NCBI RefSeq assembly: GCF_002858675.1
Contig: NZ_PJZF01000002.1
Coordinates: 124,001 to 188,000 of the forward strand
Reading direction: 5' to 3'
Length of the DNA stretch: 64,000 nucleotides
From: Chimaeribacter californicus
Lineage (GTDB): Bacteria > Pseudomonadota > Gammaproteobacteria > Enterobacterales > Enterobacteriaceae
Part shown: in pieces, positions 43,148 through 56,476 of the stretch
Layout of the letters: every line of letters starts with the position of its first letter
Numbering within the stretch: position 1 is the first letter of the stretch
Translations under genes and position numbers: made by a program
The notes under the pieces: model-generated
What the model was told of the DNA's origin: nothing
Databases searched by the model: none
Seen by the model: only the letters and a program-made list of their open reading frames with translations

Positions 43148-44866
43148 TCAGGTCCTCTCCGTTTTGCTTAACCACATTTCATCCATCCCGCCACCGCGGA
43201 TCTGCATCGGGTAGACGTGCTCCGTCTCATCGGTGGTGATGTCCACAAACACCAGGCGGGTCTTGTATGCCAGCGCCTCTGCCAGTTTGCTCTCCAGCTC
43301 CTCCGGCGTGCGGATGGCGATGCCGATATGGCCGTAAGCCTCCGCCAGTTTCACGAAGTCCGGCAGCGACTCCATATAGGACTGGGAGTGGCGGCCGGAA
43401 TAGATCATATCCTGCCACTGCTTCACCATGCCCAGATAACGGTTGTTCAGGTTGACCACCACCACCGGCAGATCATATTGCAGCGCGGTAGAAAGCTCCT
43501 GGATGTTCATCTGGATGCTGCCGTCACCGGTCACGCAGACCACGGTCTCGTCCGGCAGGGCCAGTTTCACCCCTAATGCCGCCGGCAGGCCAAAGCCCAT
43601 GGTGCCGAGGCCGCCGGAGTTAATCCAGCGGCGCGGTTTGTCATATTTATAGTAAAGGGCGGCGAACATCTGGTGCTGGCCGACATCCGAGGTGACGTAA
43701 GCGTCGCCGTTGGTGAGCCGGTAAAGCGTCTCAATGACCGCCTGCGGCTTAATGGTCTTGCCCGCTTTTTCATACGCCAGGCATTGCCGGGCGCGCCACT
43801 GCTCAATCTCCTGCCACCAGGTTTGCAGCGCCCCGCTGTCCTGCTCCCCACTCCCCTGCGCCAGCAGTTCCAGCATCTGGGTCAACACCTGGCGGGCATC
43901 CCCGACAATCGGGATGTCGGCGTTAACGGTTTTGGAAATGGAGGTCGGGTCGATGTCGATGTGCAGCACGGTGGCATTCGGGCAGTACTTCAGCAGATTG
44001 TTGGTGGTGCGGTCATCAAAGCGCGCGCCGACGGCAAAAATCAGGTCGGTGTTGTGCATCACCATATTGGCTTCATAGGTGCCGTGCATGCCGAGCATCC
44101 CCAGGCTCTGGCGATGCGAGCCGGGGAATGCGCCCAGCCCCATCAGTGAACTGGTCACCGGCAGGTTCAGGGACTCCGCCAGTTGCAGCAGTTCCGCCTC
44201 ACAGGCGGCATTGATTGCCCCGCCGCCGACATACAGCACCGGTTTCTTCGCCGCCAGCAGGGTTTGCAACCCACGTTTGATCTGCCCGCGGTGCCCCTGC
44301 ACCGTCGGGTTGTAGGAGCGCATCGCGATCTGCTCAGGGTAGGCGTACGGCAATTTCACCGCCGGGTTCACCACATCTTTCGGCAGGTCGATCACCACCG
44401 GGCCGGGACGGCCGGTAGAAGCCAGATAAAACGCTTTCTTCAGGATGGTCGGAATATCTTCGGCGCGCTTCACCAGGAAGCTGTGTTTAACCACCGGGCG
44501 TGAAATGCCCACCATGTCGCACTCCTGGAAGGCATCATAGCCGATGAGTGCGCTGTGAACCTGCCCGGAGAGCACCACCAGGGGGATGGAATCCATGTAC
44601 GCGGTGGCAATGCCGGTAATGGCATTGGTCGCGCCGGGGCCGGAGGTGACCAGCACCACGCCGACTTCACCGGTGGCGCGGGCGTACCCATCCGCCATAT
44701 GCACTGCGCCCTGTTCATGGCGCACCAGAATGTGATCAATCCCGCCCACGGTATGCAACGCATCGTAGATATCAAGCACCGCCCCGCCGGGATAACCAAA
44801 CACATGCTTGACGCCCTGATCGATTAACGACCGGACAACCATCTCGGCTCCTGACAACATCTCCAT
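43148..44866 (-). CDS. ilvI: Acetolactate synthase III catalytic subunit
   Basis: This ThDP- and FAD-dependent enzyme forms acetolactate or acetohydroxybutyrate for branched-chain amino acids. The start ATG at 44864-44866 (RBS GGAGG, 6 nt) gives 572 residues (E. coli 574) beginning [10 protein letters not shown]. The catalytic Glu lies in [14 protein letters not shown] (about 47-60). The ThDP motif [12 protein letters not shown]...NNRYLG lies at about 430-465. It forms an operon with ilvH. Control by Lrp is known for the family; individual Lrp sites were not assigned. Confidence 0.98.
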   Translation of the reverse strand: MEMLSGAEMVVRSLIDQGVKHVFGYPGGAVLDIYDALHTVGGIDHILVRHEQGAVHMADGYARATGEVGVVLVTSGPGATNAITGIATAYMDSIPLVVLSGQVHSALIGYDAFQECDMVGISRPVVKHSFLVKRAEDIPTILKKAFYLASTGRPGPVVIDLPKDVVNPAVKLPYAYPEQIAMRSYNPTVQGHRGQIKRGLQTLLAAKKPVLYVGGGAINAACEAELLQLAESLNLPVTSSLMGLGAFPGSHRQSLGMLGMHGTYEANMVMHNTDLIFAVGARFDDRTTNNLLKYCPNATVLHIDIDPTSISKTVNADIPIVGDARQVLTQMLELLAQGSGEQDSGALQTWWQEIEQWRARQCLAYEKAGKTIKPQAVIETLYRLTNGDAYVTSDVGQHQMFAALYYKYDKPRRWINSGGLGTMGFGLPAALGVKLALPDETVVCVTGDGSIQMNIQELSTALQYDLPVVVVNLNNRYLGMVKQWQDMIYSGRHSQSYMESLPDFVKLAEAYGHIGIAIRTPEELESKLAEALAYKTRLVFVDITTDETEHVYPMQIRGGGMDEMWLSKTERT

Positions 44867-45433
44867 GACTCGCCTCCAGGCTTCTGTTTTCATTACTGAA
44901 TGGGGAGACTCCTTCCCCGCCATTCTGTGGGTATAGGGCGCTGCCCTGTTATTATTATTGTTCGGATATAACGCAGTACCTTAACGTCAGAATTTGGGCC
45001 AGGCAAACAGCAAAAAAGCCCGGCCGGGGGCGGGAAATTACGCCTCCCCTGCCAATGCACCATGAAAAGAAATTATTCACTGGAGAAAAGGCATTACGCT
45101 CAGAAAATATAGTGCAGCAGGGAATAAACACAGAAGTAAATGATGCGGGAAAATAACGCCCTGCCCGGGCAGCCATGTGGCCCTGAAATAGGGCAGCCTG
45201 CACCGGGTAACGCACAGCCTCACCACGGCCGGGCATCGCACCGGTTTTTGCCTGCATTATTTTGGTGAAACAGGGAACCCGCGCCAGGAAAAAAGGCTTT
45301 TTTTTGTGGCCTGCGTCACAGGATAATCGTTTGCCTGGGGCAGAGTGCCCAGCATCAATGGTCCGTGGCGCGCAGGAAACAGCACAGGCTGAGGCCCGGC
45401 AGGTATCCCCCTGCCGGGCCATAAAAACGGGGT
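44867..45433. other. ilvI-leuO intergenic region
   Basis: This 567-bp region holds no credible gene. It contains a possible weak minus-strand terminator (GCCC/GGGC with a T6 tail, 45012-45031) about 150 nt before ilvI. There are adjoining A and T tracts near 45289-45305. The ilvIH promoter and Lrp sites should lie here, but I could not place them with confidence. Confidence 0.5.
45393..45420 (-). terminator. Stem-loop downstream of leuO, possible weak terminator
   Basis: GGCCCGGCAG and CTGCCGGGCC form a perfect 10-bp stem with an 8-nt loop, 14 nt after the leuO stop. No U-tract follows on either strand, so termination efficiency is doubtful. Confidence 0.45.
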
Positions 45434-46375
45434 TTACAACGAGGATTTAGATTGGTTCAGCAGAGTACGCAGCCATTGATGGGCACGATCTTTATCGGCG
45501 GCCTTATGCCAGCTCAAATAACATTTCATGGTATTTTCCATCCAGGTAATCGGCAGCAACGTAATATTCAGCATCTGCATATATTCGGAGGCCAGCCAGC
45601 GCGGGGCGAGCGTAATCATTTCCGTCTGGGAAACAATATTCATTGCACTGCTCAAATCATTGGCCTGATAAACAATGGCCCGGCGGGCTTCGGTGGACGC
45701 ATAAAACTCAGAGCTGAACGAACCGGCCTGGGAGAAATTCACCACGGCATGGCGCTCTTTAAGATAACTTTCGCGGTTATTCAGGTTTTTGATATTCGGG
45801 TGCGATGATGAACACACCAATACCACTTCATCCTGGAAAAGCGTGTCACTGCAAAAAGCATCACTTTCAAATGTTTTATAACTGATAAAGAATTCCACAT
45901 CCTGATAGCGCAGCTGATGCTCAATATTCTCATCAAAGCAGGAGGTCAGCCTTAATTGCACATTAGGCGCATGTTCAGCCACCACATTATAAATTTTAGG
46001 GGCCAGACGGATATCCAGCGGGCTGCTGATAGAAAGCGAAAGAAGGCGATCGCTGGTGGCCGGTTCAAAGCCGGCCCCCGGCAGCTCATTCAGCACCAGT
46101 TGCAGCGCCTGGCGTACCGGCCCGAACAGCTGGCGGGCGCGCACCGTGGGCTGAATGCCGCGGCCGTAGCGTACAAACAGCTCATCATTAAACATCATTT
46201 TCAGCCGCGCGACGGCATTGCTGACAGCCGGCTGAGACATACCCAGACTTTCTGCCGCCCGGGTAATATTCTGCGCCTGCATGACGGCATCAAATACCGT
46301 TAATAAATTCAGATCAAAATCACGTAATTGAACATCTTCGGCCTGTTCTTCTTGCTCTAAAATAACGTCAGACAT
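45434..46375 (-). CDS. leuO: LysR-type regulator LeuO
   Basis: LeuO is a pleiotropic antagonist of H-NS silencing. The 313 residues have an N-terminal acidic leader, then the LysR helix-turn-helix (NLLTVFDAVMQAQNITRAAE, about 24-43, with SQPAVSNAVARLK), and a C-terminal effector domain. It is divergent from leuABCD and upstream of ilvIH, the conserved leu-leuO-ilvIH arrangement. Its upstream region is AT-rich, as expected for an H-NS-silenced gene. Confidence 0.97.
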   Translation of the reverse strand: MSDVILEQEEQAEDVQLRDFDLNLLTVFDAVMQAQNITRAAESLGMSQPAVSNAVARLKMMFNDELFVRYGRGIQPTVRARQLFGPVRQALQLVLNELPGAGFEPATSDRLLSLSISSPLDIRLAPKIYNVVAEHAPNVQLRLTSCFDENIEHQLRYQDVEFFISYKTFESDAFCSDTLFQDEVVLVCSSSHPNIKNLNNRESYLKERHAVVNFSQAGSFSSEFYASTEARRAIVYQANDLSSAMNIVSQTEMITLAPRWLASEYMQMLNITLLPITWMENTMKCYLSWHKAADKDRAHQWLRTLLNQSKSSL

Positions 46376-47035
46376 GGTTGGCTCCGCTAGGCCGGCTGAC
46401 AGAAATATAACCCGATCGGGTATCTGTCAACGGCAGGATATTATTTGTTACCCTCCACACCGCCGGCGATGATAAATACCAGGGAGGAGCAGTCATCACG
46501 AAAAACAGGCGTGCCTTACGGGGGTAACCGGGGCTGCATTAACAGATAATTATTTTTATTAACTATCAGCTAACAGTTGCTATCAACCATCATGCCTGTT
46601 TATTTGTTGGGCCAATATGAACATATGATCTTATGACAGACAACATCAGTAAAATAGAATAATAGATTTACTCTCATTAAACTGTTCTCTAACTTCATGA
46701 TCTGACGATTGTTTAATCTCACGCATCTCAACCCTATCATCACAAATAATAATAGATAAGAAATAACGATAAACACGCGTGAAAACCAAAAATGAAAACC
46801 CCCGCCATGATAAAAATCAAATAACTCTTTTTTGGCCGGTTTTTTCAAACCAGATGCGGGATCTCTGACCGGCAACATATTCCATCACTAACAGTTTCAA
46901 GGGCAGTGTTTTATCCTGCGGCGGGGCGCCGGCGGCGGGTTCCCTATTTCAGGGCGCAGGGTTGACAAGGGTGTCCTGATAACGTATCAAATTAGGCAAC
47001 GACTTTTTTAAAAGATAACGGGACGCTGACACATC
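46376..47035. other. leuO-leuL divergent intergenic region
   Basis: This 660-bp region has a markedly AT-rich core at about 46540-46850, typical of H-NS binding near leuO. The leu promoter is at its right end. A 92-codon minus frame (46600-46878) was judged not coding. No other feature was recognised. Confidence 0.6.
46962..46990 (+). promoter_or_regulatory. leu operon promoter
   Basis: TTGACA (46962-46967) and TATCAA (46985-46990) are separated by 17 bp. Transcription would start near 46997, about 40 nt before the leader peptide. Confidence 0.8.
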
Positions 47036-47119
47036 ATGTTTATTATCACCCGCCTAACCAGCCTACTACTTCACGCATCTTATTTGCGCGGTATGGCGGT
47101 GGACGGGATCCAGAACTGA
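47036..47119 (+). CDS. leuL: leu operon leader peptide
   Basis: This 27-codon leader peptide controls attenuation of leuABCD. It begins MFIITRLTSLLL and ends GMAVDGIQN. Its Leu codons include CTA-CTA-CTT in tandem plus a further CTA, so shortage of charged tRNA-Leu for a rare codon would stall the ribosome. The C-terminal GIQ resembles the E. coli LeuL end (SGIQH). The attenuator terminator lies 21 nt after the stop. Confidence 0.93.
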   Translation: MFIITRLTSLLLHASYLRGMAVDGIQN

Positions 47120-47139
47120 TTCAGCCCTCTCCCAGATGA

Positions 47140-47169
47140 AAACCCGCGCCATTGCGCGGGTTTTTTTTT
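47140..47169 (+). terminator. leu attenuator terminator
   Basis: CCCGCGC-CATT-GCGCGGG forms a GC-rich stem extended by flanking A/T pairs and followed by a run of nine or more T. It lies between leuL and leuA. Confidence 0.95.
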
Positions 47170-47211
47170 ACCTGCTGGGCGCGAAACGAGACAACCACAA
47201 GGATTAACCCC

Positions 47212-51282
<4,071 letters not shown>

Positions 51283-51293
51283 GGAGCATTTTC

Positions 51294-51896
51294 ATGGCGA
51301 AATTTACCCAGCATACCGGTCTGGTTGTGCCGCTGGACGCGGCCAACGTCGACACCGATGCCATCATCCCGAAACAGTTCCTGCAAAAAGTGACGCGCAC
51401 CGGCTTTGGCCAGCACCTGTTCAACGACTGGCGTTTTCTGGATGATGCCGGCCAGGTGCCGAACCCGGAGTTCATCCTGAACGCCCCGCGCTATCAGGGC
51501 GCGACGATTCTGCTGGCGCGTGAAAACTTCGGCTGTGGCTCCTCGCGTGAGCATGCGCCGTGGGCGCTGACGGATTACGGCTTTAAAGTGATCATCGCGC
51601 CGAGCTTTGCCGATATTTTCTACGGCAACTCGTTCAACAACCAGTTGTTGCCGGTGACCCTGAGCGAAGCCGATGTGGATACGCTGTTCCGGCTGGTGGC
51701 AGAAAACGAGGGCATCACCTTCACCGTGGATCTGGAGCAGCAGCAGGTGATCGCAGGCGACCATCGCTACCCGTTTGAGATCGACAGCTTCCGCCGCCAC
51801 TGCATGATCAACGGGCTGGACAGCATCGGCCTGACGCTGCAACACGACGCCGAGATCAGCAACTACGAAGCAAAACAGCCGGCCTTTATGCGTTAA
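51294..51896 (+). CDS. leuD: 3-isopropylmalate dehydratase small subunit
   Basis: LeuD is the swivel-domain subunit that completes the isomerase with LeuC. The 200 residues contain the conserved [13 protein letters not shown] (about 16-28) and the substrate loop [16 protein letters not shown] (about 73-88). RBS AAGGAG precedes the ATG. A bidirectional terminator follows, separating it from convergent setA. Confidence 0.98.
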   Translation: MAKFTQHTGLVVPLDAANVDTDAIIPKQFLQKVTRTGFGQHLFNDWRFLDDAGQVPNPEFILNAPRYQGATILLARENFGCGSSREHAPWALTDYGFKVIIAPSFADIFYGNSFNNQLLPVTLSEADVDTLFRLVAENEGITFTVDLEQQQVIAGDHRYPFEIDSFRRHCMINGLDSIGLTLQHDAEISNYEAKQPAFMR

Positions 51897-51912
51897 CCCA
51901 CGCCGCGCCGAC

Positions 51913-51945
51913 AAAAAAGCCCGCCAGATTTGGCGGGCTTTTTTT
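51913..51945. terminator. Bidirectional terminator between leuD and setA
   Basis: GCCCGCCA-GATT-TGGCGGGC is an 8-bp stem with A6 on the left and T7 on the right. It serves convergent leuABCD and setA. Confidence 0.95.
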
Positions 51946-51960
51946 ATTTATGCGGGCCGT

Positions 51961-53154
51961 TTACACCTCCCGGATGCGGCAGGTCAGCAGCAGCGCCACC
52001 ACCACCAGCACCGCCGCCACGCAATAGACGGCATAATGGCTGACGTGCTCGGCCACTACCCCCTGCAATACCCCGGCCACAATCACCCCGGTGGAGATGC
52101 TGTTGGTGAACAAGGTGGTGGCAGAGCCGGGCCGCCCCGGCATCAGATCCTGGAAATAGAGCATGCCGATCCCGGCGACGATACCGATAAAAATCGCGTT
52201 GAACAGCTGCAACAGCAGCAGCGCGGTTTTGCCCTGGAACAGCACCAGCCCGCCGTAGAACAGCACCCCGGCCACCACTGCGCCAATCATCATTTTCCGC
52301 TTGCCGAAACGTTTGACGTAATAGCCCGCCAGCAGCATCGCCGGGATTTCCAGTCCCGCCGCCGTGCCCATCAGCAGCCCGGCCAGCCGGTCAGGCAGCC
52401 CGAGATCGTGGCTGATGTAGAGCGGCATATCGATGATGTACATGGTGTTTGCCGTCCACATCAGCAGCGAGGCGAAAAACAGCGTGCGCACATTCACATC
52501 ACTCCAGGCCCGGGTGGAGACCACCATCTTATCGACCGGCTGTTCCGCGCGCGGCACCGACGGCAGCATCCACCAGACCACCACGGCACTGACCAGAAAG
52601 AACGCCGCTGCCAGGCTGAACATCAGGGTAAAGCCGTAGTTCAGTGCCAGCGTAAAGGAGAGCGGCGGCCCAATCACCCAGGCCAGCGAGAGCTGCGCCC
52701 GCATCATTGAGCTGAACATCACCACTTCGCGTGCTGAGTTATCGGCGTATTCCCGCGCCAGCGCAAACATCTGCGGCATTGCGGCATTGGCAATCGCGGC
52801 CAGAAATACCCCGGCGGTGATCAGTGTCAGGTAGTGGCGGTTAAAGGCGAACAGAACGCAGTTGCCTACCGCCATCAACAGGCAGACCAGAATCAGGCTG
52901 CGCCGGTCGCCGCTGTGGTCAGAGCGTTTCGCCAGCAGGAAACTGACCACAATCCCGGCCACCGCGTTAATGGTGTAAAACAGCCCGACCCACAGCGGGC
53001 TGGCCTTGACCTCGGTAGTCAGAAACAAACTGAGCGTGGGTGCCTGAAGCGCACCGGCAATCCCGCTCAGTAAGGTCACGGCGAGGAAAGCGACAAAAAC
53101 AGGATTGAGCCGGCGGAAAGCGGTAAGCCGCTGAGGCATAAACCGGTTGGACAT
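51961..53154 (-). CDS. setA: Sugar efflux MFS transporter SetA
   Basis: This 12-helix inner-membrane exporter of glucosides and lactose belongs to the sugar-phosphate stress response. The ATG at 53152-53154, with AGGGAT upstream, gives 397 residues (E. coli 392). The 57-residue extension reaches back into the SgrS terminator and is rejected. The SET-family segment LLSGIAGALQAPTLSLFLT (about 28-46) is clear. It follows sgrST on the same strand, so partial read-through from the sgrS promoter is likely, as in E. coli. Confidence 0.93.
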   Translation of the reverse strand: MSNRFMPQRLTAFRRLNPVFVAFLAVTLLSGIAGALQAPTLSLFLTTEVKASPLWVGLFYTINAVAGIVVSFLLAKRSDHSGDRRSLILVCLLMAVGNCVLFAFNRHYLTLITAGVFLAAIANAAMPQMFALAREYADNSAREVVMFSSMMRAQLSLAWVIGPPLSFTLALNYGFTLMFSLAAAFFLVSAVVVWWMLPSVPRAEQPVDKMVVSTRAWSDVNVRTLFFASLLMWTANTMYIIDMPLYISHDLGLPDRLAGLLMGTAAGLEIPAMLLAGYYVKRFGKRKMMIGAVVAGVLFYGGLVLFQGKTALLLLQLFNAIFIGIVAGIGMLYFQDLMPGRPGSATTLFTNSISTGVIVAGVLQGVVAEHVSHYAVYCVAAVLVVVALLLTCRIREV

Positions 53155-53279
53155 AAAGGTGTATCCCTGCGAGTGAAAGCGGTTTTTAACCCGGTGAAAC
53201 GTGGAGTGTAGACGGGTTTTGCCGCGGATACAGCAGCAAAAGCCTGCAAACGCACGCTTTTTTGCTTCAGTGAACGGTA

Positions 53280-53563
53280 ATAAAAAAGCCAGCGGAGGAC
53301 CCGGCTGGCTGGTGAAAAGCACCATTACTCAGAAAAACGGATGACCGGCGCGTCAGGTATGCGAGTGGTATTGCTCGTCGGTCATGGTGGGCGTCTGCCA
53401 TTGCATCAGTTGCTCAAGCATCGTGATGCGGTGCTGGCAGGGTATCCAGGCCAGCCAGTCCCATTGCGGTGAGACGGCGTTGAAATAGCGCCGGTAAAAC
53501 CGGCTGGTCAGCAGGCGTTTCATGTTTTCTTCTCCACGCGGCAGGGTGGGTTGCTGGGAAACA
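53280..53563 (-). ncRNA. sgrS: SgrS small RNA
   Basis: SgrS is an Hfq-dependent sRNA that base-pairs with ptsG mRNA during glucose-phosphate stress. It is divergent from sgrR and contains the sgrT frame. The 3' part has the seed CTGAGTAATGGTG (minus strand of 53320-53332), close to the E. coli seed CTGAGTATTGGTG. A GGTG/CACC stem and a terminator stem AGCCAGC/GCTGGCT with a T-tail (53281-53310) follow. The 5' end is estimated only; a -10-like CATATT lies at 53574-53579. The length of about 280 nt exceeds the 227 nt of E. coli. Confidence 0.9.
53353..53523 (-). CDS. sgrT: SgrT, inhibitor of glucose PTS permease
   Basis: SgrT is a small protein encoded inside SgrS that inhibits EIICB-Glc. The ATG at 53521-53523 has a good RBS (GGAGAAG, 6-8 nt). 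The 56 residues contain FYRRYFNAV, WLAWIP and RITMLEQLMQW, matching the E. coli SgrT pattern FYQHYFTA, WLRWLS and RLTMLEGLMQW. Both ends are longer than the 43-residue E. coli protein. The stop is about 20 nt before the SgrS seed. Confidence 0.9.
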   Translation of the reverse strand: MKRLLTSRFYRRYFNAVSPQWDWLAWIPCQHRITMLEQLMQWQTPTMTDEQYHSHT

Positions 53564-53623
53564 GTATCGGCGTAATATGGGGAAAGAAAAATTGATGAAG
53601 TTCTCGCGCGGAGTTCCTCTTTT

Positions 53624-55285
53624 ATGCCGACCTCACGTTTACAGCAGCAGTTTATCCGCCTCTGGCAGCACTTCCACGGCCAGCCGGCCGAGACCACGCT
53701 TCAGGCCCTGGCGGAGACCCTCTCCTGCTCGCGCCGCCACGTCCGCTCGCTGCTTAACAGTATGCAGCAGCAGGGCTGGCTGCACTGGCAGGCGGAGGCG
53801 GGGCGCGGGCGGCGCTCTACCCTCACCTTTCTGCGCACCGGGCTGGCGCTCCAGCAACAGCGGGCTGAAGAGCTGATCGACCAGGGCAATGCGGACCAGT
53901 TAGTGCAACTGGTGGGGGACAAACAGGCCGCCCGCCAGATGCTGCTGGCCCAGTTGGGGCGCAGCTTCCGCCAGGGGCGGCACCTGCTGCGGGTGCTTTA
54001 CTACCGCCCGATGTTTAACCTGCTGCCCGGCTCGCCGATGCGCCGCTCAGAGACCCATCTGGCGCGCCAAATTTTCAACGGCCTGACGCGGATAAATGAG
54101 GAAAACGGGGAACTGGAGCCGGATCTGGCGCACCACTGGCAGGCGCTGTCACCGCTGCACTGGCGCTTCTATCTGCGCCCGGCCATCCCGTTCCACCATG
54201 GGCGGCCGCTGGAGATGGAGGATGTTATCGCCTCGCTGACGCGCATCCGCGCATTGCCGCTCTTTTCCCACCTGCTGGGGATCAGCTCACCGACGCCGCA
54301 TGTCATCGACATCCGCCTCAGTATGCCGGACCACTGGCTGCCGTGGCTGCTCGGCAGCGTCCCGGCGATGATCCTGCCGCGTGAGTGGCCGCAACTGCCG
54401 GACTTCGCCCGCCAGCCGATCGGCACCGGCCCCTATGCGGTGGTGCATAACCGCCCGGCCCAATTGAAGATCCGCGCATTCGATGACTACTTCGGCTACC
54501 GCGCACTGATTGATGAAGTCAGCATCTGGGTACAGCCGGAACTGAGTGAGGAGCTGGTCTCTTCCGGCGTGCAGTTGCAGGCCGACGACACCGCCCACAG
54601 CGAGCTTGAGAACCGGCTGGAAGAGGGCTGCTACTTCCTGCTGTTTGACCGGCGTTCTGCCCTCGCCGCCCGGCCGGAGGTGCGCGCCTGGCTCACCGAC
54701 CTGCTGAACCCGCTGGCGCTGCTGCATCAGGTTGATCGCCTCTACCAGCGCTACTGGTCACCGGCCTTTGGCCTGCTGCCGCGCTGGCACCACCGCGCCC
54801 ATGACGCGCAGCCCGCCCAGCCCGTCGGGCTAGCGACGCTGACCCTGACCTGTTACCGCCACCACCCGGAGTTCCCCGCCATCGTGAACGCGTTGCAGCC
54901 GTTGCTGGCGGCGCAGGGCGTCACGCTCGTGATGCAGGAGGTGAGCTATGAAACCTGGGTCAACGGCGAGGCAGAGAGCGATCTGTGGCTCGGCAGCGTT
55001 AACTTCACCCAGCCGCTGGAATTTTCCCTGTTCGCCGGGCTGTATGAGCTGCCGCTGCTGCACCACTGTCTGGATGAGGATCTGCACCCGGCGGCGGTAC
55101 AGTGGCGTAATAACCAGCTGCCGCTGGCGGAGTGGTGCCAGGCGCTGGTGCGCCGCCAACAGATTCACCCGCTGTTCCACCACTGGCTGCAACTGCAGGG
55201 CCAGCGCAGCATGCGCGGCGTGCGGATGAACAGCCTCGGTTGGTTTGACTTCAAATCCGCCTGGTTCGCCCCGCCGGAGCAGTAG
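53624..55285 (+). CDS. sgrR: Transcriptional activator SgrR
   Basis: SgrR activates sgrS under sugar-phosphate stress. The 553 residues have an N-terminal winged helix (about 15-75, [19 protein letters not shown]) fused to a solute-binding protein family 5 domain (about 160-545). It ends in [20 protein letters not shown], a conserved family signature. It is divergent from sgrST, with about 100 bp between the starts. The ATG is at 53624. Confidence 0.97.
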   Translation: MPTSRLQQQFIRLWQHFHGQPAETTLQALAETLSCSRRHVRSLLNSMQQQGWLHWQAEAGRGRRSTLTFLRTGLALQQQRAEELIDQGNADQLVQLVGDKQAARQMLLAQLGRSFRQGRHLLRVLYYRPMFNLLPGSPMRRSETHLARQIFNGLTRINEENGELEPDLAHHWQALSPLHWRFYLRPAIPFHHGRPLEMEDVIASLTRIRALPLFSHLLGISSPTPHVIDIRLSMPDHWLPWLLGSVPAMILPREWPQLPDFARQPIGTGPYAVVHNRPAQLKIRAFDDYFGYRALIDEVSIWVQPELSEELVSSGVQLQADDTAHSELENRLEEGCYFLLFDRRSALAARPEVRAWLTDLLNPLALLHQVDRLYQRYWSPAFGLLPRWHHRAHDAQPAQPVGLATLTLTCYRHHPEFPAIVNALQPLLAAQGVTLVMQEVSYETWVNGEAESDLWLGSVNFTQPLEFSLFAGLYELPLLHHCLDEDLHPAAVQWRNNQLPLAEWCQALVRRQQIHPLFHHWLQLQGQRSMRGVRMNSLGWFDFKSAWFAPPEQ

Positions 55286-55327
55286 TCCGCCCTTTCGCCA
55301 ACCGGATTAAGCCTTTACAATGGCGCG

Positions 55328-55422
55328 TTCTCAACGGGGTGCGACACCGCCTTGCTGGCCGTGGTCGCTGAGAGAGTCCCGTCGAACCTGATCCGGTTAA
55401 TACCGGCGGAGGGATTTGAGAC
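55328..55422 (+). ncRNA. TPP riboswitch (thi box)
   Basis: The conserved elements ACGGGGTGC, CTGAGA (55368-55373), ACCTGATCCGGTTAATACC and GCGGAGGGA are all present. P1 forms from TCTCAA (55329-55334) and TTGAGA (55416-55421). A -10-like TACAAT lies at 55316-55321, so transcription should start just before P1. It controls thiBPQ. Confidence 0.96.
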
Positions 55423-55474
55423 TGCGCAACGCTTGCTCAAAATCCTTTGCCACCCTTTTTCTGAGGAGCGCAAA

Positions 55475-56476
55475 GTGTCACGAAAGATCCTGCCTTATCT
55501 GTGTGTTGTCTCTGCTGTTATCTTGTCTGCCCCGGCGCTGGCCGCCAAACCGCTGCTGACCGTGTATACCTATGACTCGTTCGCCGCTGACTGGGGCCCC
55601 GGCCCGGCAGTGAAAAAAGCCTTTGAGGCAGAATGCGGCTGTGAGCTGAAATTCGTGGCGCTGGAAGATGGCGTCTCGCTGCTTAACCGCCTGCGGATGG
55701 AGGGCAAAAACAGCCCGGCCGACGTGGTGCTGGGGCTGGACAACAACCTGTTGCAGGCAGCGGCGCAAACCGGCCTGTTCGCCCCGTCCGGCCTCGATAC
55801 CGCCGCGCTGAAAGTGCCGGGCGGCTGGCAGGATAAAACCTTTGTGCCTTATGACTACGGCTATTTCGCCTTCGTCTATAACAAAGAGAAACTTAAAAAC
55901 CCGCCCACCAGCCTGCGCGATCTGGTGGAGAGCGACCGCCCGCTGAAAGTGATTTATGAAGACCCGCGCACCAGCACGCCGGGCCTCGGCCTGCTGCTCT
56001 GGATGCAGAAAGTCTACGGCGACCAGGCAGCGGATGCCTGGCAAAAGCTGGCGAAGAAAACCGTCACTGTGACCAAAGGCTGGAGCGAGGCTTACGGCCT
56101 GTTCCTCAAAGGCGAGAGCGACATGGTGCTGAGTTACACCACGTCCCCCGCCTACCACCTGATTGAAGAGAAAAACGCGAATTACGCCGCCGCCCCCTTC
56201 AGCGAAGGCCACTATTTGCAGGTGGAAGTCGCCGGGCGGCTGGCTGCCAGCCACCAGCCGGCACTGGCGCAGAAGTTTATGCAGTTTATGGTGACGCCCG
56301 CCTTCCAGAACACCATCCCGACCGGCAACTGGATGTACCCGGTAACGCCGGTGGCGCTGCCTGCCGGGTTCGATAGCCTGGCCGTGCCGAAAACCGCGCT
56401 GAGCTACAGCGCCGCTGAGGTCGCTGCCCAACGCGCCGCCTGGACCCGCACATGGCAAACCGCCGTCAGCCGCTGA
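55475..56476 (+). CDS. thiB: Thiamine/TPP-binding periplasmic protein
   Basis: ThiB is the solute receptor of the thiamine ABC importer. The GTG at 55475, 6 nt after GAGGAG, gives 333 residues; the frame further up runs through the riboswitch and is rejected. The signal peptide is about 22 residues ending AP-ALAA before KPLLTVYTYDSF. The conserved block GWSEAYGLFLKGESDMVLSY and the C-terminal IPTGNWMYP are present. It overlaps thiP by 25 nt. Confidence 0.97.
   Translation: MSRKILPYLCVVSAVILSAPALAAKPLLTVYTYDSFAADWGPGPAVKKAFEAECGCELKFVALEDGVSLLNRLRMEGKNSPADVVLGLDNNLLQAAAQTGLFAPSGLDTAALKVPGGWQDKTFVPYDYGYFAFVYNKEKLKNPPTSLRDLVESDRPLKVIYEDPRTSTPGLGLLLWMQKVYGDQAADAWQKLAKKTVTVTKGWSEAYGLFLKGESDMVLSYTTSPAYHLIEEKNANYAAAPFSEGHYLQVEVAGRLAASHQPALAQKFMQFMVTPAFQNTIPTGNWMYPVTPVALPAGFDSLAVPKTALSYSAAEVAAQRAAWTRTWQTAVSR

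Noticed and set aside
45012-45036. Possible attenuator-type terminator upstream of ilvI
   Set aside because: The stem is only about 4 bp with an ambiguous register, so it was mentioned within the intergenic region but not listed as a terminator.
46600-46878. 92-codon minus-strand frame with a hydrophobic stretch between leuO and leuL
   Set aside because: It lies in the AT-rich regulatory region, has a poor RBS and resembles no known family. Hydrophobic runs arise easily from AT-rich DNA.
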